A stretch of 8,387 nt of DNA from Treponema sp. (GCA_024691105.1 JAILNY010000038.1:1-8387); one strand, 5' to 3'. Positions 1 to 6,197 are shown, counted from the stretch's first letter. Numbers and translations are program-made. The notes: generated by a model from the sequence alone, not told the origin.

Positions 1-349
1 CAGCAGTCAAAGGGAAATGTGTGCTGTCGCTTTCTGGATATTCTATCTTTCCTTCAGTTTGAAACGATGAAAGTTTAAATACAAATTTATTTATTTCGCT
101 GTCAAGAATTAAAAATTTATTATCTTTGTAGTTAAACTTCAAATATCCGTCTTTATCAATAAAAAATACGGATTTATCAAGCTTAGCATATTCACCCACA
201 TAAGGCAGAACAAAGTATGCTTCCTTGTTATTGTAGCATATAAATGCAAGAGTATCTTCGTAATCATAAATAATACCAATTTCTCTTAATTCATCTGCAA
301 AACAAAAAAAAGAACACAACAAAAAGATTGATAAAATAAACTTTTTCAT
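1..349 (-). CDS. Small exported protein of unknown function (5' part; runs off the left edge)
   Basis: An open frame on the minus strand starts at ATG 349-347 and stays open for 116 codons to the window edge, so the C-terminus is missing. The protein begins MKKFILSIFLLCSFFCFADE, a classic Sec signal peptide with a lysine n-region, a hydrophobic core and a probable signal-peptidase I cut after A18. C16 is not followed as in a lipobox, so a lipoprotein is less likely. The mature part is rich in Tyr, Phe, Asp and Lys in short alternating stretches, such as FFIDKDGYLKF at about residues 67-77, which suggests beta-structure. I recognise no family. A GAGG Shine-Dalgarno (363-360) lies about 10 nt before the ATG. 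It is transcribed divergently from the diguanylate cyclase gene. Codon use and AT-richness look like the neighbours. That it is a real gene rests on the signal peptide, the ribosome site and the long open frame. Confidence 0.75.
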   Translation of the reverse strand, partial: MKKFILSIFLLCSFFCFADELREIGIIYDYEDTLAFICYNNKEAYFVLPYVGEYAKLDKSVFFIDKDGYLKFNYKDNKFLILDSEINKFVFKLSSFQTEGKIEYPESDSTHFPLTA

Positions 350-393
350 ACTTTTTTAACCTCGTATATAAAAATCACTCAAATCCTTAATTT

Positions 394-423
394 ATTTTAT
401 CATATAAATTTAAGCCTTGAAAA
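394..423 (-). promoter_or_regulatory. Weak candidate promoter for the leftward exported-protein gene
   Basis: Read on the minus strand, TTTTCA (423-418) and TAAAAT (399-394) are separated by 18 bp and would start transcription near 387, giving a leader of about 38 nt that includes the GAGG ribosome site. The -35 matches consensus at only four of six positions, and in DNA this AT-rich such matches are common. Confidence 0.3.
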
Positions 424-513
424 TAAAATTTTTATCACAAAAAACGTAAAAGCGCGCAGAAAAGCAGTCAAATCCTGATTTTATAAATTTTTGTGTGAAT
501 AGAATTTTACTCT

Positions 514-541
514 TTTACATAGTAATAAAGTATTATATAAT
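514..541 (+). promoter_or_regulatory. Sigma70-type promoter of the diguanylate cyclase gene
   Basis: TTTACA (514-519) and a perfect TATAAT (536-541) are separated by 16 bp. The expected start near 548 gives a leader of about 28 nt that contains the Shine-Dalgarno GAGAGGGG (558-565), 10 nt before the ATG at 576. The hexamers, spacing and position all fit one promoter for the downstream gene. Confidence 0.75.
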
Positions 542-575
542 TAAAGGATATTAAAATGAGAGGGGTTTTTAATCC

Positions 576-1814
576 ATGTATTATTCAAGCATCGGAATTC
601 TTGCAATCCTGATACTTTTTATTAATAACTTTTATATTCTTACAAACTGGCAGTCTGTAAACAGCGATTTGAAAAAAGTTTTAACGGATTCGCAAAAAGC
701 ATACAAGCGCTTTTTACTCGGAGTCTGCAATTATTACATTGTTGACATTCTCTGGGCACCTTTCTATTATTTTGTAAAAAAACCGATTTTATCTTTTATT
801 GAGACAAACATATATTTTGTTTTTATGGCCCTGGCAGTTATGCTTTGGACTCAATATGTAATTGTATATTTAAATAAAAAAAATAAAGCGGCCTCGATTT
901 TAAAATTCATCGGAAGATTTTTTCTTATCGCACAAATTATAATCCTCATAATAAATATCTTTGTTCCGATTGCCTTCTGGTTTGATGATGATTGTATTTA
1001 TCATACTGGCTTTGCACGAATCCTTAATCACGGCTTTCAGCTTGTAATGTTTTTAATCGTTACAATTTACATGGCAATAATTGCTCACAAAACAAAAGAC
1101 AACGTAAAGCGACGCCACATTGCAATTGGTGTATTCAGTGCAAACATGGTACTGTTCATTATTCTGCAGAATCTTTATGTAGAAATGCCGTTCTACTCTA
1201 TCGGTTATATGCTTGGAATTTGTCTTTTACACACATTTGTTCTCGAAGACGAAAAAGAAGCCCGACGCGAGCAGCTTGAATCTATACTTCAGATTGAACA
1301 GATGCAGGAAATGGAACTTAATACAACGCGAAAAATGGCTTACACAGACCCGCTTACAGGTTTTAAAAATAAGATGTCATACATCGAAGACGTAGGTGGT
1401 GTCGATCAAAAAATAGAAGACGGCTTTTTGTCAAATTTTGGACTTGTTGTTTTTGATGTGAATGATCTAAAAAAAGTGAATGACAGTCTTGGACACGATG
1501 CTGGTGATAACCATATTAAAAAAGCTTGCGAAATTATCGCTTCAAGTTTTAAGCACAGCCCGGTTTACAGAATCGGCGGTGATGAATTTGTTGCATTCTT
1601 ACGAGGCACAGATTATAAAAACCACAAAGCCGTTCTAAAAAAATTCAACAGCATTGTAGAAAGAAATCAGAAAAAAGGCGATGTTGTTATTTCGTGCGGC
1701 TTTGCAGAATATGATTCAGAAAAAGACAAGAGTTATCTCCGTCTTTTTGAACGTGCCGACCAGGAAATGTATAAACGAAAGCAGGCTCTAAAGGCAATCA
1801 AGAAAACAAATTAA
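576..1814 (+). CDS. Membrane-bound diguanylate cyclase (7TM-like sensor domain + GGDEF)
   Basis: This 412-residue protein should make cyclic di-GMP from two GTP at the inner face of the cytoplasmic membrane. The N-terminal half has about seven hydrophobic segments (roughly 4-22, 45-66, 75-98, 108-135, 150-170, 183-200, 207-224), which look like an integral sensor module of no family I can name. A charged, probably coiled-coil linker (225-255) leads into the GGDEF domain (about 255-408). There DPLTGFKN (258-265), FDVNDLKKVND (293-303), the active-site RIGGDEF (332-338) and the C-terminal ERADQEMYKRK (392-402) all match catalytic family members. The product-inhibition I-site RxxD, expected five residues before GGDEF, reads FKHS, so allosteric feedback by c-di-GMP is probably absent. 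The start is set by a strong Shine-Dalgarno at 558-565 below a TATAAT promoter. The gene is monocistronic and its stop overlaps that of the convergent permease gene. The signal sensed is unknown. Confidence 0.95.
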   Translation: MYYSSIGILAILILFINNFYILTNWQSVNSDLKKVLTDSQKAYKRFLLGVCNYYIVDILWAPFYYFVKKPILSFIETNIYFVFMALAVMLWTQYVIVYLNKKNKAASILKFIGRFFLIAQIIILIINIFVPIAFWFDDDCIYHTGFARILNHGFQLVMFLIVTIYMAIIAHKTKDNVKRRHIAIGVFSANMVLFIILQNLYVEMPFYSIGYMLGICLLHTFVLEDEKEARREQLESILQIEQMQEMELNTTRKMAYTDPLTGFKNKMSYIEDVGGVDQKIEDGFLSNFGLVVFDVNDLKKVNDSLGHDAGDNHIKKACEIIASSFKHSPVYRIGGDEFVAFLRGTDYKNHKAVLKKFNSIVERNQKKGDVVISCGFAEYDSEKDKSYLRLFERADQEMYKRKQALKAIKKTN

Positions 1815-2644
1815 TTATTTTTTTTCGATGGAATAAAAAGTAAAAACAAAATCGAAATGATATAAGGCAATCCCAAAAGAACTGCACTCGGAATGTTTTT
1901 AAACAATTCTATATTCTGAATATTATTTGCCGCAAATTGCGAAAGCCCGAACAATACTGCCATAAGCACACAGCCTGTAATATTTTTTCGGCCAAGAAAA
2001 ACTATCGCAAGGCTTGCCCACCCGATTCCACTTGAAATACCTGGAACAAAAGACGACAGTCTCATAAGTAAAATAATTCCACACAAAGAACCCAGCACGC
2101 TTGCCAAAAGCCACGACAAAACGCGGTACTTCATCGGGTTTACGCCGCACGATAAAAGTACATCGGCATCGCTTCCAGTAATTTTAAGATATGTTCCGCT
2201 CTTTGTTCTATTAAAAAACACGGCTGAGAGAATTATAACTAAGGCGCCTGCAGCAATCGATGCAACGCGGAACTGAGTCTGGGTAAAAGCAAAGTTTGGG
2301 GCAACAAGAACTCCACGGTTTTTAAAAATCAATGCAGACAAAACAGAAACAAGCGAAAGTAAAAATACATTCTGTGCAAGAGAGACAATAAAATAATTAA
2401 AATTAAATTTTTCCATGCAGAATGAAATTATAAAGACAAATACAAGCGGAATTAAAATCGAAAAAATTATTCCAACCGCAAAGCTCCCGGTTAATACAGA
2501 AGCGGCGTAACAGATGAACGCACTCAAGGTAATAAGTCCATCCATAAAAAATATTGTCCGTCCGGCATATTCAGAAAGTAAAACTGCGATTGTCGAAATT
2601 AACAGCGGCATAAATGATGCGGCAATTGAAAAAATCATATTCAT
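1811..2644 (-). CDS. rfuD: BMP-family ABC importer permease 2 (RfuD-like; NupQ/YufQ type)
   Basis: A 277-residue, highly hydrophobic protein with about eight membrane segments, of the branched-chain/ribose-type permease family (BPD_transp_2). It would pair with the upstream permease to form the substrate channel in the cytoplasmic membrane. Family marks include the region GSDADVLLSCGVNPMKYRVLS (157-177), which fits the cytoplasmic loop that docks on the ATPase, and PGISSGIGWASLAIVFLG (201-218), the usual P-G-I-S-x-G-x-G-W block. The family's N-I-G-x-E-G-M block near residue 31 is degraded here to FFMDGLI (32-38). Its ATG overlaps the stop of the preceding permease as ATGA, with AGGAG (2657-2653) 8 nt upstream, so translation is coupled. 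It is the last gene of the operon, and its TAA shares TTAA with the stop of the convergent diguanylate cyclase gene. The family call is firm. The rfuD name rests on operon order and is tentative. Confidence 0.88.
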   Translation of the reverse strand: MNMIFSIAASFMPLLISTIAVLLSEYAGRTIFFMDGLITLSAFICYAASVLTGSFAVGIIFSILIPLVFVFIISFCMEKFNFNYFIVSLAQNVFLLSLVSVLSALIFKNRGVLVAPNFAFTQTQFRVASIAAGALVIILSAVFFNRTKSGTYLKITGSDADVLLSCGVNPMKYRVLSWLLASVLGSLCGIILLMRLSSFVPGISSGIGWASLAIVFLGRKNITGCVLMAVLFGLSQFAANNIQNIELFKNIPSAVLLGLPYIISILFLLFIPSKKNN

Positions 2645-3594
2645 TTTGAGCGCTCCTTAAAAAGACCGCGGAGTTTTTTCAAAAGCCGCTTTCCTGCTCC
2701 GTTAAGAATCACATAATTTCCTGCAACAAAAAATATTACCGCTCCCTGAATCATTCCCGATACATCAAAGCCTGTATTATGTACAAGTGAATAGCGCGAC
2801 GCACTCGAAAAAATCCATGCTAAAAAAAGCGATGACGGAATTACGCCAAGCGGATTTTTTGCAGCAAGAAGGGCACAGGTTAAAGCGTTCCAGCCAAGGC
2901 CTGCAGAAAATCCAAGATGACAAGTATAATACTGACCCGCAACCGCAAAAAATCCGGTCAGTCCATGAAGCGCTCCGTCTAAGACAAGAGTCGAATACAA
3001 AGTCTTTCTATATGACAAACCTGAATACAAGGCAAACTCCCCGCCTGCTCCCCATATACTAATTTCTTTTCCATAATTTGTATGTTGAATAATATACCAT
3101 AATCCAAATGCCGCTATCGGAATTAAAAAAATACATCCGTTAAGCGGCGACGGCGGGAGCATCGATTTTAATCTGACGCTTTCCGGGATAAACTCTGTCG
3201 CAAGGAGATTTCCTTTAGAAGTGCGGAACGGGCCTGAGATAAGATAATCAAGCACCGGAATGAGTGCGGACGAAAAGAGATAACTTGATAGTAATACAGA
3301 GATTTTTTTTACATCATTGCATACGGCAGATAATACCGCTAAAACCGCTCCCGCCGTCGCCGCCATAAGACATGACAGCATTATGCAGAGCATCGGCGGC
3401 AGGCTTGCAAATGTATTAAGTGACAAGGCCGCAACAAAGCCCGATAGATAAATCTGTCCTTCGCCTCCGATATTGTAAAAGCCTGCCTTTAATGTAAGAC
3501 AATTTCCTAACGCACTAAAAGCCATTAACGCGGCAAGATTTATAAAAAGACCTGTATAATATGTCGATGAAAAAATACCAAAAAAGAAATCCAT
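2641..3594 (-). CDS. rfuC: BMP-family ABC importer permease 1 (RfuC-like; NupP/YufP type)
   Basis: A 317-residue polytopic membrane protein, the first of the two permeases. The block AGFYNIGGEGQIYLSG (37-52) is the signature of this permease class (usually G-x-F-N-I-G-G-E-G-Q), and GLGWNALTCALLAAKNPLG (232-250) is its second conserved block. Hydrophobic helices lie near 12-30, 45-60, 66-92, 98-120, 150-168, 196-218, 234-262 and 280-298, and the tail is basic (302-317), as expected for the cytoplasmic side. The ATG shares one base with the stop of the ATPase gene (TAATG), and GAGGG sits 9 nt upstream inside the ATPase gene, which implies translational coupling. It would form a heterodimer with the downstream permease. 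The class is clear. The substrate assignment to riboflavin is inferred from the whole operon, and a nucleoside importer cannot be excluded. Confidence 0.9.
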   Translation of the reverse strand: MDFFFGIFSSTYYTGLFINLAALMAFSALGNCLTLKAGFYNIGGEGQIYLSGFVAALSLNTFASLPPMLCIMLSCLMAATAGAVLAVLSAVCNDVKKISVLLSSYLFSSALIPVLDYLISGPFRTSKGNLLATEFIPESVRLKSMLPPSPLNGCIFLIPIAAFGLWYIIQHTNYGKEISIWGAGGEFALYSGLSYRKTLYSTLVLDGALHGLTGFFAVAGQYYTCHLGFSAGLGWNALTCALLAAKNPLGVIPSSLFLAWIFSSASRYSLVHNTGFDVSGMIQGAVIFFVAGNYVILNGAGKRLLKKLRGLFKERSK

Positions 3595-5144
3595 TACACA
3601 CCACCCTCAATAAGCCTGCCGCCTTCAAGCTGCATAATGCTGTCAAAAAAATCAACAGAAACTTTTTCTTTAGATAAGATTAAAATTCCTTTTCCCTCTT
3701 TTTTTAATTCTGCAATCCGCGCACACATGATTTTTAATTTCTGCATATCAAGGCCCGCAAAAGGTTCGCACAAAAATAAAATATCCGGATTAAAATACAA
3801 TTCTCGCTCAAGCATTAAATGCTGAAGCATTCCTCCCGAAAGAGTTTTTACTTTATCCTGAGGCCTTGTCTGCACGCCAGATTTTTTTATCACAGCCAAA
3901 ACATAACCCTTATATTCTGCTGAACTAAAATTTCTGGCATTTACGCAGTAAAGCATCTGCTCAACAGTAAGTTCTGGATTTGAACCACGCATAGTTTTAT
4001 CCGATGGAATAATTGCAATTTTTAAATTCAATTTTTCTGCAAGCTGAACTCTTAAAAATTTTGGATTTATTTTTTTTACAGATATTCTCTTCAAAGTCGA
4101 GGCAGTATTTAAATCCTCTCGATTGTCATTTTCATCCTTTAACTTTTTTTTTGCCAAAACTCTTTTTTCAAAAATAAATTCTCCGCTTTCAGGCTTATGT
4201 CCCATTCCACAAATACAGTCTTCAAGAGTAAGTAAGCCTGCTTCTGCTAAACCACGGATAAAATTTACAGTTCCAGATTTTACACAAAGAGAAACATTCT
4301 GGATCATCGGCTTATCTAAAGGGCGGGATGTTATGTTATTAAAATAGATTGCGCAGTCACTTGTGATTGCGCTTTTACGCTCGTGTTCGACTACAGATGA
4401 ATTTTCGCTCTCAAGCGCAGTCGTGTTTGTACAAGAGTTTTTCTCTTGAGTTTTAATTTTTATACTTGATTCTTTTATGGAATTTTCTATCTGAGACAAT
4501 ACCTGCTTTTTTTGTTCTTCTGTTTTTTTCTGAACATCAAAAAACTTTTCTTTTACGATTCCTTTCTGTAATAAAAAAATTTCATCTGCATATTTCATTA
4601 TCTCGGTTTTTGAATGAGTTATTACAATTATGCAGACGCCATCTTTTTTTAGAGACTCAAGTCCACAAAATAAATCTGCGCGCGCCTTGTTATCAAGGTA
4701 TGCGGCAGGCTCATCAAGAACAAGAGTGTCAAACGGATGTAAAAGACAATTTAAAAGTGAAGTATAAAAACGCTCGCCCGCTCCAATATCTTTTACTGTC
4801 GAGTTAAGATTCAAAGTCGGACACCAAGTCTTTATAAGTTCATTCAACCTTAAAATATTTTTACGATTTTCTTTTATGCCAAGAAAAATATTCTGTCTTA
4901 CAGTCAAAGATTCTGCGACAAGCGGGCGCTGCTCGACAATACAGACCTTTTCATTTTCTGTAAAGCGAACATTGCCGGATGTCGGTTCAAATCGCGCACA
5001 TAAAATCTTTGCAAGAGTAGACTTACCTGCGCCGTTTTCACCGACAAGTGCATGAATCTTACCTTTAGAAAAAGTAAGATTCACGTCATATAATGCGGTC
5101 TTTTTCTCAAATTGTTTTGAAATATTTTCAAGCAGAATGCTCAA
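3594..5144 (-). CDS. rfuB: Tandem ABC ATPase of a BMP-type importer (RfuB-like; NupO/YufO type)
   Basis: A 516-residue cytoplasmic protein with two fused nucleotide-binding domains that powers the two permeases. Domain 1 (about 1-200) has Walker A GENGAGKST (35-43), Q-loop Q72, Walker B LVLDEP (141-146) with catalytic E145, and switch H177. Its signature is degraded to IGAGE (120-124; usually LSVGE in this family). Domain 2 (about 265-516) lacks a Walker A lysine (RGLAEAGLLTLED, 297-309). It has a full LSGG signature (435-438), a Walker B reading LFLCEP (456-461) and a D-loop GLD (464-466). Only one composite ATP site, Walker A of domain 1 with LSGG of domain 2, looks fully active. A charged, Lys/Ser/Glu-rich linker (about 200-262) joins the domains, and a second Lys/Asp/Asn-rich segment (about 330-365) interrupts domain 2. 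The start is TTG (5144-5142): an in-frame stop lies one codon upstream, and no later start keeps the fold. The lipoprotein gene ends 3 nt upstream. Confidence 0.92.
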   Translation of the reverse strand: MSILLENISKQFEKKTALYDVNLTFSKGKIHALVGENGAGKSTLAKILCARFEPTSGNVRFTENEKVCIVEQRPLVAESLTVRQNIFLGIKENRKNILRLNELIKTWCPTLNLNSTVKDIGAGERFYTSLLNCLLHPFDTLVLDEPAAYLDNKARADLFCGLESLKKDGVCIIVITHSKTEIMKYADEIFLLQKGIVKEKFFDVQKKTEEQKKQVLSQIENSIKESSIKIKTQEKNSCTNTTALESENSSVVEHERKSAITSDCAIYFNNITSRPLDKPMIQNVSLCVKSGTVNFIRGLAEAGLLTLEDCICGMGHKPESGEFIFEKRVLAKKKLKDENDNREDLNTASTLKRISVKKINPKFLRVQLAEKLNLKIAIIPSDKTMRGSNPELTVEQMLYCVNARNFSSAEYKGYVLAVIKKSGVQTRPQDKVKTLSGGMLQHLMLERELYFNPDILFLCEPFAGLDMQKLKIMCARIAELKKEGKGILILSKEKVSVDFFDSIMQLEGGRLIEGGV

Positions 5145-5147
5145 GAT

Positions 5148-6137
5148 TTATTTTCCTGAAATTATTTTTATCTGTTCTGCAATTTCAACTCTTGTCTCTG
5201 CCGGAATATGTTCAATATAAAGAGGATCATCATCTACAAACTTGATGTATCCTTCTTTCATACCAAGTTCAACAGCTTTACCCCACTGAGTTTTTCCTGC
5301 AAGAAATTCAAGAGTCATTTCTTTACTCAATTTTTTCTGAAGATTTACAACACAGGAAATAACAAGTCCCGGAGCCGATGAATATGTATTTGAATCAAAC
5401 CAGCAAAGGTAAAACTTATGTTCCTTTGCACTTGCAATAACACCCTGCGATGCTCCTCCACAAATAGGAAGAATTACATCAACGCCGTTATTATACATTG
5501 CATCTGCAAGTTCAGCACCCTTCTTTGCATCCCACCAGTTTCCGACAACTCTAAAGTCAACAGTACACTTTGGATTAGCCGCCTTAGCACCAGTTTCGTA
5601 CCATGGCAAAATGATATTATTCATCGAAGGATATTCCTGTCCAGAAATTAAACCAACCTTACAAGACTTTGTCATAAGGCCTGCCATATAACCTGTTAAA
5701 TATGCGGCTTCGTCCTGTTTGTAGCAGGCAGTTGCGATACTTAAATTATCCTGACAACTTGCATCAAGAAAAATAAATTTCTGATTTGGGAACTGCTGTG
5801 TCAAAGGAGCGGCAAGTTCAGGGAGCGATGGATTAGAAGAAAAAATTACATCATACTTTCCTGTAGCAGCAAGAGAAGTAAGCTGTCCTGACCACTGTGC
5901 CTGATTTGTTCCTGCTTCAAGAACAAAAATTTCTACCTTACTTTCTTCCGGAAGTTTTTCATTGTATTCTTCAACAGCCTCTTTAACGCCATCTACCATC
6001 ATAGCATAGATAGGACTATCTTCGATAATTCCAGGAACAAAAACTGCAATTGATTTTTTTACATTAGACTGATTTGCACATCCAGCAAAACAAAGTGCCA
6101 TTACGGCAACAAGATTAAAAAATTTATTTGTTTTCAT
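5148..6137 (-). CDS. rfuA: BMP-family substrate-binding lipoprotein (RfuA-like riboflavin or nucleoside receptor)
   Basis: A 329-residue periplasmic receptor of the basic membrane protein family (type-I periplasmic-binding fold). Residues 1-19 are a lipoprotein signal peptide (KTNK n-region, hydrophobic core) ending in a relaxed spirochaete lipobox, F-A-G-C20. The mature domain starts with a beta-strand and loop, SIAVFVPGIIEDSPIYAMMVDGV (29-51). The purine-nucleoside receptors of this family (PnrA/TmpC, Med) instead have a D-x-G-x-x-D-x-S-F-N block there. Family-wide marks follow: FIFLDA (121-126), QDEAAYLTGYMAGL (141-154), NWWDAKKGAELADAMYNNGVDVI (200-222) and GGASQGVI (227-234). Aromatic residues at W82, Y170, W179, Y180, W201 and W202 could stack on a flat ligand. 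First gene of a four-gene operon; the order receptor-ATPase-permease-permease matches rfuABCD of Treponema pallidum (TP0298-TP0301). The family call is firm, riboflavin is likely but unproven (about 0.6). No Shine-Dalgarno precedes the ATG, and the promoter suggests a leaderless message. Confidence 0.93.
   Translation of the reverse strand: MKTNKFFNLVAVMALCFAGCANQSNVKKSIAVFVPGIIEDSPIYAMMVDGVKEAVEEYNEKLPEESKVEIFVLEAGTNQAQWSGQLTSLAATGKYDVIFSSNPSLPELAAPLTQQFPNQKFIFLDASCQDNLSIATACYKQDEAAYLTGYMAGLMTKSCKVGLISGQEYPSMNNIILPWYETGAKAANPKCTVDFRVVGNWWDAKKGAELADAMYNNGVDVILPICGGASQGVIASAKEHKFYLCWFDSNTYSSAPGLVISCVVNLQKKLSKEMTLEFLAGKTQWGKAVELGMKEGYIKFVDDDPLYIEHIPAETRVEIAEQIKIISGK
5154..5157 (-). promoter_or_regulatory. 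Shine-Dalgarno site that fixes a TTG start
   Basis: AGGA (5157-5154, followed by AAAA) lies inside the last codons of the lipoprotein gene, 9 nt before the TTG of the ATPase gene. The codon before the TTG is ATC and the one before that is the in-frame TAA that ends the lipoprotein gene, so TTG is the only standard start upstream of the Walker A motif. Confidence 0.65.
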
Positions 6138-6143
6138 AGCAAT

Positions 6144-6172
6144 ATATTAGTTTTATATAAAACTAATGTCAA
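6144..6172 (-). promoter_or_regulatory. Promoter of the transporter operon, predicted leaderless
   Basis: On the minus strand a consensus TTGACA (6172-6167) and TAATAT (6149-6144) are separated by exactly 17 bp. Only 6 nt (ATTGCT) lie between the -10 box and the ATG at 6137, so transcription should begin at or within a base or two of the start codon. This agrees with the absence of any purine-rich ribosome site before the ATG. The promoter spacer is filled by the palindrome at 6146-6167. Confidence 0.7.
6146..6167. promoter_or_regulatory. Perfect 22-bp palindrome, likely repressor operator
   Basis: The half-site ATTAGTTTTAT is followed directly by its exact reverse complement ATAAAACTAAT, with no central gap. 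The dyad begins on the last base of the -35 box and ends on the fourth base of the -10 box of the leftward promoter, so a bound dimer would block RNA polymerase. It lies upstream of the expected start point and so would act as DNA, not as an RNA hairpin. The binding protein is not encoded in the window. The TTAG...CTAA ends loosely recall DtxR-family sites (such as TroR of treponemes), but this is only a resemblance. Confidence 0.7.
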
Positions 6173-6183
6173 GACAGGCATTT

Positions 6184-6197
6184 TTGACTGTAGTCAA
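6184..6197. promoter_or_regulatory. Second inverted repeat in the divergent spacer
   Basis: TTGACT and AGTCAA are perfect 6-bp arms around a GT centre. The site lies 17 bp to the right of the main palindrome, and a third small dyad, TGTC-AA-GACA (6167-6176), lies between them. It could be a second regulator site for the rightward gene. Each arm also resembles a -35 box but has no -10 box at normal distance (22 bp to GATAAT on the plus strand). Confidence 0.4.

Larger units (their letters stand above)
350..575. other. Divergent intergenic spacer with promoters for both flanking genes
   Basis: This 226-bp, very AT-rich spacer separates the leftward exported-protein gene from the rightward diguanylate cyclase gene. 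It holds a good rightward promoter (514-541) and a weak leftward candidate (394-423). The middle part (about 425-480) shows no convincing hairpin, RNA gene or coding frame. A 9-bp direct repeat TCAAATCCT (379-387 and 468-476) is present but could be chance. Confidence 0.7.

Noticed and set aside
379..476. 9-bp direct repeat TCAAATCCT (379-387 and 468-476) in the left spacer
   Set aside because: Two short copies 89 bp apart in AT-rich DNA, without symmetry or a third copy, can be chance.
556..612. 18-codon upstream frame (ATG 556, stop 610-612) overlapping the diguanylate cyclase start, with AAAGGA ahead of it
   Set aside because: The predicted transcription start near 548 would exclude AAAGGA (543-548) from the message, leaving the ATG about 8 nt from the 5' end without a ribosome site. 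GAGAGGGG at 558-565 serves the start at 576 better.
1823..1857. Inverted repeat TTTCGAT ... ATCGAAA just after the convergent stops, as a possible terminator
   Set aside because: The arms are only 7 bp with a 21-nt loop, AT-rich, and no U-run follows on either strand.
2787..3062. 91-codon plus-strand frame opposite permease 1
   Set aside because: It is antisense to conserved permease blocks, and its product is polar and without family marks.
4466..4807. 113-codon plus-strand frame opposite the ATPase gene
   Set aside because: It lies wholly antisense to a clear ABC ATPase, over its low-complexity linker and domain 1, and the translated product shows no family features.
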